A stretch of 18,771 nucleotides of DNA. Source: an uncultured Rhodospirillales bacterium. GTDB lineage: Bacteria > Pseudomonadota > Alphaproteobacteria > Rhodospirillales > Defluviicoccaceae. The stretch lies in assembly GCA_937127205.1 (NCBI GenBank), contig CAKZLS010000396.1, forward strand, positions 1 to 18,771. Reading direction: 5' to 3'. Each line of letters starts with the position of its first letter. Within the stretch, counting starts at the first letter, position 1. A program made the translations under genes and the position numbers. Below, piece by piece: positions 14,581-18,771 of the stretch. The notes below the pieces were generated by a model. The model made no database searches. It had not been told where the DNA came from and saw only the letters and a list, made by a program, of their open reading frames with translations.

Positions 14581-15612
14581 TTAAGCGCGCTCGGGTGCGA
14601 GCACGGGTGTACGGGAGTGGATGATCCGCTCCCCCAGCGCCTGTCCCGATGCCAGGGCTGATTCAATTTTACCGCCAACGCACCAATCACTGCACGCGCC
14701 GATCCCCAGCTCAGTATCGAACAGGCACGCGTCACCGGCGGGAACCTCCACGCGCGCGAACCGCCACCGGTGGGCTTTTGCGTAAGCGGGTTTCGATACT
14801 GCTTGGCCGATGACTTGCCCAAACGCGTCCCGAAGTTCTTCCACGATCTCCCGGCGTTCCGCCTCCAGGTATTTGCGCGACCACTCCGGCGATGCATGCA
14901 CCACCCAGCTGTCACCGCCGCCGCGCCCCGGCTTGGATCGATCCCGCGCGATCCACCCCACCGGGCTATCAGCCACGAAGGCACCGTCGTATGGCACATT
15001 AAGGGGCTGCTCGAAACCGAGCATTACAGCCCAGCAGGGCGCCATCGTCGTAGCGGTAGCGCGGTTTGAAAGGTTGGGGCTATCGGCGAGCAACGCTGCC
15101 GCCTGCGGGGCGGGAACGGCGACGACGACGATATCGGCCCGCCCAGCCTCCGATCCGTCCTCAAACCTCAAGCGCCAGCCGGCACTGTTCCGCGTGACGC
15201 CTGAAATGGCGCGTCCGCAGCGGACATCCAGGCCTGCCGACATGTGTTGGGGCAGGGCACTCATCCCAGGTATTCCGACCCACCGCCGGCGTGTGTCTTC
15301 GACGCTCTCGCGGCGTCCACCGCTCATCGACACGATCCTGCCGTCCCAAGGCGCGATCACGACTTCGTCAACTGCGTTCGCAATTGGCGCGGGCAGCACG
15401 TCGTTTTCGATAGTGAAATATTGGGCGCCGTGATCGAAGGAAAACGGGCCGTCGCGCCGGGTCGCAACCCTTCCGCCGGGCCGCCGCCCCTTGTCGAACA
15501 CGGTGACCGCGTGGCCCCCATCAACCAAGATCCGCGCACACGCCAACCCGGCGATGCCGGCACCGATGACGGCGATCTGGCTGCGCGGGGCCGATTTAGG
15601 GACGCGGCTCAT
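14581..15612 (-). CDS. Renalase-like NAD(P)/FAD-dependent oxidoreductase
   Basis: A 343-residue flavoprotein. The N-terminal motif QIAVIGAGIAGLACA is at 12-26, with the ribose-binding acidic residue in VFDKGRRPGGRVATRR (38-53). FDHGAQYFT at 59-67 is the hallmark of the renalase-like/COG3380 group, and GIGACSDWCVGGKIESAL near the C-terminus is the second FAD contact. Bacterial renalase-like proteins oxidise aberrant dihydronicotinamide isomers; whether this one does is unknown. The start at 15612 is chosen because it gives the usual short leader before the Rossmann strand; a second in-frame ATG at 15648 would add twelve residues. It is the first gene of the minus-strand operon ending in the FeS photolyase and is divergent from the permuted photolyase. 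Confidence 0.88.
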   Translation of the reverse strand: MSRVPKSAPRSQIAVIGAGIAGLACARILVDGGHAVTVFDKGRRPGGRVATRRDGPFSFDHGAQYFTIENDVLPAPIANAVDEVVIAPWDGRIVSMSGGRRESVEDTRRRWVGIPGMSALPQHMSAGLDVRCGRAISGVTRNSAGWRLRFEDGSEAGRADIVVVAVPAPQAAALLADSPNLSNRATATTMAPCWAVMLGFEQPLNVPYDGAFVADSPVGWIARDRSKPGRGGGDSWVVHASPEWSRKYLEAERREIVEELRDAFGQVIGQAVSKPAYAKAHRWRFARVEVPAGDACLFDTELGIGACSDWCVGGKIESALASGQALGERIIHSRTPVLAPERA

Positions 15613-15755
15613 GGGGGACTGGACCTCGGTGTTGTGATTGCAAAGCATTACGACAGGGTTGCCAGTCTAGATCGCTTCGATGGTGCCGGCGATCCAATTC
15701 GGCGAAAAATGCGTAGGTCATTGTACCTTTCTGCTGCGTTCAACTATGAGCTGAC
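15613..15755. other. Divergent intergenic region between the two photolyase transcription units
   Basis: 143 bases that should hold promoters for the minus-strand renalase-SDR-photolyase operon and the plus-strand permuted photolyase. No EcfG-type element, sigma-32 element or MerR/LitR-like palindrome was recognised with confidence. Confidence 0.4.
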
Positions 15756-17024
15756 ATGGCCACTTCGGGGCTGCCCGGGCACATTGATCCCTTTGCTACT
15801 GGCATTTGGGATGCTTCACGCAACTGCGGCGACAAGCGACTCCAGGCTTTCTTACCCAACGCGGGCCGGCACTATGCCGAAGAACGCAATTACGATCTCG
15901 GTCCGGGCGACAGATCCAATGTTTCGACGCTGTCCCCGTGGATCCGCCATCGCCTCGTTACCGAAGCGGAGGTGGTGCGTGCCGTACTCGATATTCACAG
16001 CTATCGGTCCGCTGAAAAGTTCATCCAAGAGGTTCTCTGGCGCACCTACTGGAAAGGCTGGCTGGAGTTGCGCCCCGCGGTCTGGGACGACTACCGAATG
16101 GCGGTGGATCGCTGGCACCGGGAGCTTGCCGGTGACGACGTGTTGCGAAACCGATTCTGCAAGGCGACAGAAGGGCAGACGGGCATAGACTGCTTCGATG
16201 CGTGGGCGGCCGAACTGGTAGAGCACGGTTATCTGCACAACCACGCCCGAATGTGGTTCGCCAGCATCTGGATCTTCACACTGAAACTGCCGTGGGAGTT
16301 GGGTGCCGATTTCTTTTTGCGGTTCCTGTTGGATGGCGATCCGGCCTCCAATACACTGTCGTGGCGCTGGGTCGCCGGCATTCAGACACCGGGAAAAACT
16401 TATCTCGCCCGACCCGACAATATCGCGAAGTTTACCGTTGGCCGGTGGAAGACGACCGACCAACTCGCTACGGAGGCTGCCCCCGTCGCTGGCCTGGCAC
16501 CGCCGCAACCCATTGCCCTTCCGTCGCCTGCTCGCCTGGATCCGTCTCTCTCGACCGGCCTGTTGGTCACCGACGAGGATTGCCATCCGGAAAGCCTGGA
16601 TATCCCGCGAAACATCATCCGCTCGGTGACGGGCTTGGTATGCAGGCGTGATCGCTCGCCGTTGGCGGCGGGTGAACTGCCGATGGCTTTCGCGAATAGC
16701 GCCGTAACGGACGCTGTAGACCGGGCGGGGGCGTGGTTTGACTGCCCTTCGATTGCGCTGCCTGAGGGCGATGCCGCGAGCGCGTTGATGGATTGGGTTC
16801 GCGGTCATGGCCTTCGGCAAGTGGTGACGGCGTATGCGCCGGTGGGGCCAACGCAGCAACGATTGCGCCAATTGGAAATCCGGCTCGCCGCCGCTGGCAT
16901 TTCAATGGTTTTCGTTCAACGGCCTTGGGATCGGGTGTTCTGGCCCCACGCCGTCAGGGGGTTCTTTCCGTTCAAGGATCGTATTCAGGGTCTGCTTGGC
17001 GAGCTTTCCCTGCTAGGATCGTGA
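15756..17024 (+). CDS. Photolyase/cryptochrome-family protein with apparent circular permutation (FAD domain first, alpha/beta domain last)
   Basis: A 422-residue protein. Residues about 15-235 match the photolyase FAD-binding domain: TLSPWIRHRLVTEAEVV (58-74), FIQEVLWRTYWKGW (89-102), HGYLHNHARMWFASIW (157-172) and the DGDPASNTLSWRWVAGIQT block (193-211), all in the usual order. The normal N-terminal antenna domain is absent. After a Pro/Ala-rich linker (about 236-265), residues 266-415 look like that missing alpha/beta domain: a first strand (GLLVTDEDC), a helix (AFANSAVTDAVDRAG), then TAYAPVGPTQQRLRQLEIRL and AAAGI, and a closing DRVFWPHAVRGFFPFKDRI resembling the end of the photolyase antenna domain. 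FAD contact residues appear intact, so light-driven activity is plausible; photorepair or signalling cannot be told apart. The ribosome site is weak. The next gene starts 82 bases downstream. Confidence 0.85.
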   Translation: MATSGLPGHIDPFATGIWDASRNCGDKRLQAFLPNAGRHYAEERNYDLGPGDRSNVSTLSPWIRHRLVTEAEVVRAVLDIHSYRSAEKFIQEVLWRTYWKGWLELRPAVWDDYRMAVDRWHRELAGDDVLRNRFCKATEGQTGIDCFDAWAAELVEHGYLHNHARMWFASIWIFTLKLPWELGADFFLRFLLDGDPASNTLSWRWVAGIQTPGKTYLARPDNIAKFTVGRWKTTDQLATEAAPVAGLAPPQPIALPSPARLDPSLSTGLLVTDEDCHPESLDIPRNIIRSVTGLVCRRDRSPLAAGELPMAFANSAVTDAVDRAGAWFDCPSIALPEGDAASALMDWVRGHGLRQVVTAYAPVGPTQQRLRQLEIRLAAAGISMVFVQRPWDRVFWPHAVRGFFPFKDRIQGLLGELSLLGS

Positions 17025-17106
17025 GAATGGAAACACCATATATTCCCTAACCCCTGTTTGGCTTGGGTTTAATTTGGGTCACTTATGAAACAGAGGAGAA
17101 TTTGAG

Positions 17107-17223
17107 ATGGTGCTCACTTACTTCGTTGCCGCATCCGGGTTCGTCAAAGGCGTGGCCATGGGCGCGGCGATGGCCGTTGCCGCTAAGCAATATTGTAAGA
17201 GCCGATGCAGGAGGCGGTCATGA
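17107..17223 (+). CDS. Small single-helix membrane protein A, 38 residues
   Basis: The ATG at 17107 is preceded by GAGGAG (17093-17098) at eight bases, a strong ribosome site. The peptide begins MVLTYFVAASGFVKGV, continues with the small-residue-rich AMGAAMAVAA, and ends in a cationic Cys-containing tail, KQYCKSRCRRRS. It looks like one transmembrane helix with a basic cytoplasmic end. Its stop overlaps the start of the next small gene (ATGA). The core VAMGAAMAVAAK resembles MAFGALAIAACK in that second protein, so the two may be paralogues. No family recognised. I call it real because of the ribosome site, coupling and shared design, not because of homology. Confidence 0.6.
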   Translation: MVLTYFVAASGFVKGVAMGAAMAVAAKQYCKSRCRRRS

Positions 17224-17384
17224 TCATTCGCCAAGCGTTGAACTTCACGGTGCATATGGCGGCGGGAATGGCGTTCGGTGCGCTCGCCATAGCGGCCTGC
17301 AAGGCGATGAAGCGCCGTCAGGACGATCACTGGAAGCATTCGGCGCCGCCGGAAAGCGGCGAGGAAACGGTTGAGGCCCGCTGA
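17220..17384 (+). CDS. Small single-helix membrane protein B, 54 residues
   Basis: The ATG at 17220 overlaps the stop of the preceding small gene and has AGGAGG (17209-17214) five bases upstream, an ideal ribosome site. The peptide has an N-terminal helix, ALNFTVHMAAGMAFGALAI, with Gly/Ala packing positions, then a basic stretch (CKAMKRRQDDHWKH) and a polar acidic tail (PPESGEETVEAR). The helix core MAFGALAIAACK is similar to that of protein A. The end of this gene overlaps the beginning of the PNPOx-like gene by 14 bases. Unknown family; it could be a membrane anchor or regulator for the downstream flavoprotein, which is inference only. Confidence 0.65.
   Translation: MIIRQALNFTVHMAAGMAFGALAIAACKAMKRRQDDHWKHSAPPESGEETVEAR
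17361..17373 (+). promoter_or_regulatory. Ribosome binding site and TTG start of the PNPOx-like gene
   Basis: GAGG (17361-17364), a six-base spacer, then TTG at 17371. It lies inside the last codons of small protein B. The next in-frame ATG is about 76 codons later, inside the fold, so the TTG is the best start. Confidence 0.6.
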
Positions 17385-18030
17385 CGTCCGAGATCCCGGC
17401 GAAGACGATACCGACGCAACCCCGCCGGCACACTACGGCAGTCTGGAGGCGATCGAGCGTGAAGCGTTCGCCTTGCTGTCGCGGGGTGCGAACGACCGGC
17501 GTTCGGCCTGTCACACCACCGTGTTCGTCACGAGCGGGCTCGACGGCTGTCCGGCGGCGCGAACGGTAGTGCTTCGGGGATTCGCCCCGGAGCCGCCCAT
17601 GATTTCTGTTCATACCGACATTCGCTCAGGCAAGATTGCGGAGCTTGCCGAAAACGATCGGGCCGCGGCGGTATTCTACGATCCCGACAGCAAGGTTCAG
17701 ATCCGTGCGTCAGGCGCTTGCTCGATCCATCACAAAGATCCCGTGGCACAGTCCGTTTGGGATCGGCTCGGTGTATCAGCTCGGCGGACGTACCTCGGCG
17801 CGCCGCCGGGGGACCTTTCGGATCAACCGACGTCCGGTCTTCCGGAGTTCCTGGAGACCAATGCGGCAAGTCTCGAACAATCCGAACGGGGTTTCGAGCA
17901 TTTTGCCATTCTTGGTCTGCATGTGCGGACGCTCGAGTGGCTCTATCTTTGTGCCAGGGGCCACCGCCGCGCACGATTTTCTTGGGCGAAAAATGGTGGC
18001 AAGCGCACGGCCACATGGTTGGTGCCGTAA
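17371..18030 (+). CDS. Pyridoxamine 5'-phosphate oxidase-fold FMN-binding protein
   Basis: A 219-residue protein with the split-barrel flavin-binding fold of the PNPOx/Alr4036 group. PAARTVVLRGF (61-71) followed by ISVHTDIRSGKIAEL (78-92) is the usual FMN phosphate and ring contact region, and VQIRASGACSIH continues the barrel. The C-terminal region has ARFSW and TATWLVP like other members. It is shorter than PdxH and lacks the standard PdxH ending, so it is more likely a general flavin reductase or oxidase than the vitamin B6 enzyme; the substrate is unknown. Translation appears to start at TTG 17371, overlapping small protein B, so three genes are coupled. It converges with pdeM, with one base between stop codons. 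Confidence 0.87.
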   Translation: MRPADVRDPGEDDTDATPPAHYGSLEAIEREAFALLSRGANDRRSACHTTVFVTSGLDGCPAARTVVLRGFAPEPPMISVHTDIRSGKIAELAENDRAAAVFYDPDSKVQIRASGACSIHHKDPVAQSVWDRLGVSARRTYLGAPPGDLSDQPTSGLPEFLETNAASLEQSERGFEHFAILGLHVRTLEWLYLCARGHRRARFSWAKNGGKRTATWLVP

Positions 18031-18031
18031 T

Positions 18032-18721
18032 TTACCTTTGCCGGGGTTGATCGAGCATCGCGCTGTTGACGCTATGAACCCTGTCCCGCCCGATGAGATG
18101 GATCTGGAACAGCGGGTCCATCAGATCTCTGACGGCGGGGTGGAGGACGTCCAGTCCTCCGGTGAACGCGCCGAAAGAGGGGAGGATCAGGCGCCGGCCA
18201 TCCATGACGAAGCACCGGCCCGACACCCGTCTACCCCGGACCGTGATGCTGGCTTTTGGATGAAAATGACCGGAAACCTCGCCCGGCGCCGTGTCGGTTT
18301 CCGCTTCGTGGCGGAAGACGAGCGTCCGGACCTCGGTGTGCGGAGCGATACGGCCGCCGGCAAATCCGGTGTCCATGGGATCGTGGTTCCCGGCGATCCA
18401 AACCCAGTCCCGGCCGTCGGTTAGCCGTCGAAGTCGGCCGAGGTCTTCGGGTTCCATTCGGTTCGGCCCGCCGCCGTCATGAAAGCTGTCGCCGAGACAG
18501 ATGACCCGCTCGGGCCGCAGTCGGTCGATGCACCGCGCCAGACGCTGCAATGTCGCGCGGCTGTCATAGGGCGGGAGGAGGGATCCCCGCGTGGCAAAGT
18601 TCGACGCCTTCTCGAGGTGCATGTCCGCCACCACCAATGTCGAGCATTCCGGCAAGAACAGGGCCCCGTCGGCGAAGGCCCGCATGGGGATGCCGGCGAA
18701 TACGAAGGACGCAAAAGTCAT
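18032..18721 (-). CDS. pdeM: Ligase-associated DNA-damage-response endonuclease PdeM (calcineurin-like phosphoesterase)
   Basis: A 229-residue metallophosphoesterase. The two-metal site is visible: DMH at 33-35 (ADMHLEK), GD at 77-78 (CLGDSFHD), GNHD at 111-114, His138, and GHFHP at 151-155. The sequence fits the PdeM family, which in many proteobacteria is encoded with a ligase-associated helicase, an exonuclease and an ATP-dependent DNA ligase for DNA damage response. The ATG at 18721 overlaps the stop of an upstream minus-strand gene by the ATGA arrangement, as expected when pdeM follows the Lhr-type helicase in that operon. The other operon members lie outside the window. Confidence 0.9.
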   Translation of the reverse strand: MTFASFVFAGIPMRAFADGALFLPECSTLVVADMHLEKASNFATRGSLLPPYDSRATLQRLARCIDRLRPERVICLGDSFHDGGGPNRMEPEDLGRLRRLTDGRDWVWIAGNHDPMDTGFAGGRIAPHTEVRTLVFRHEAETDTAPGEVSGHFHPKASITVRGRRVSGRCFVMDGRRLILPSFGAFTGGLDVLHPAVRDLMDPLFQIHLIGRDRVHSVNSAMLDQPRQR

Positions 18722-18771
18722 GCGGCGGGTTCGGCCTCTTGCAGTTCGCCGGTCGCTTCGTCGATCAACGT
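18718..18771 (-). CDS. C-terminus of upstream gene, probably ligase-associated Lhr-type helicase (partial)
   Basis: On the minus strand a frame runs from the right window edge to a TGA at 18718-18720 that overlaps the pdeM ATG. The last 17 residues read TLIDEATGELQEAEPAA. The fragment is too short for a domain call. The identity rests on the known gene order, where a ligase-associated DEAD/DEAH-box helicase directly precedes pdeM with overlapping stop and start codons. Confidence 0.5.
   Translation of the reverse strand, partial: TLIDEATGELQEAEPAA

Noticed and set aside
15852..16871. 339-codon minus-strand frame opposite the permuted photolyase
   Set aside because: Antisense to a recognisable FAD domain, no motif of its own.
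17051..17071. AACCC/GGGTT inverted repeat as a terminator after the permuted photolyase
   Set aside because: Only a five-base stem with an 11-base loop and no following T-run; it more likely lies in the leader of the small membrane protein genes.
1..18771. Mobile element, prophage, CRISPR, tRNA or rRNA content
   Set aside because: No transposase or integrase motif, repeat-spacer pattern or recognisable RNA gene was seen; the GH25 protein alone does not make a prophage.

Overview
The window looks like chromosomal DNA of a high-GC alphaproteobacterium, perhaps a Rhodospirillales or Rhodobacterales relative. Evidence: a sigma factor with the RpoH box QRKLFFNLR, a GGAAC-N16-CGTT element of the EcfG (alphaproteobacterial general stress) type, an iron-sulfur (6-4)-type photolyase of the Agrobacterium PhrB class, a free-standing short LOV protein, and dense GC-rich coding with many 4-nt overlaps. 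No tRNA, rRNA, insertion sequence, prophage module or CRISPR array was seen. Organism assignment is inference.

Left part (1-4971). A partial HD-GYP cyclic-di-GMP phosphodiesterase with a degenerate receiver-like N-terminus (minus, runs off the left edge) is followed by a small GH25 lysozyme-like protein (minus). Divergent from it is a plus-strand run of a DadA/PuuB-like FAD amine oxidoreductase, a classical SDR dehydrogenase and a 10-helix EamA-type transporter. This looks like a small metabolic or transport operon of unknown substrate.

Middle (4997-10015). Release factor RF3 (prfC, minus) is followed on the plus strand by a VOC-fold metalloprotein, an iron-sulfur L-serine ammonia-lyase (sdaA) with complete cluster cysteines, a DUF4149 membrane protein, a 109-residue unknown protein and a DUF2237 protein. 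This part is mostly housekeeping.

Right part (10037-18771). This is the most interesting region, dense in light-response, flavin and DNA-repair genes. A minus-strand RpoH sigma factor lies divergent from a short LOV photoreceptor, which has a perfect EcfG-type promoter in front of it. Then come DUF3429 (membrane), a tiny DUF2256 cysteine-rich protein, and a converging minus-strand operon of renalase-like FAD protein, NAD(P)-binding SDR and FeS (6-4)-type photolyase. Divergent from that operon is a photolyase-family protein whose domains appear circularly permuted: FAD domain first, antenna-type alpha/beta domain last. It is followed by two tiny translationally coupled single-helix membrane proteins feeding into an FMN-binding PNPOx-fold protein that starts at TTG. 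At the right edge, PdeM and the last codons of an overlapping upstream gene, probably the ligase-associated Lhr-type helicase, begin a DNA-damage operon that continues outside the window.

Working model (inference): light sensing by LOV and stress sigma factors (EcfG-type, RpoH) are coupled to flavin-dependent photorepair and nucleolytic repair. The permuted photolyase and the coupled small membrane proteins are the best candidates for undescribed biology.
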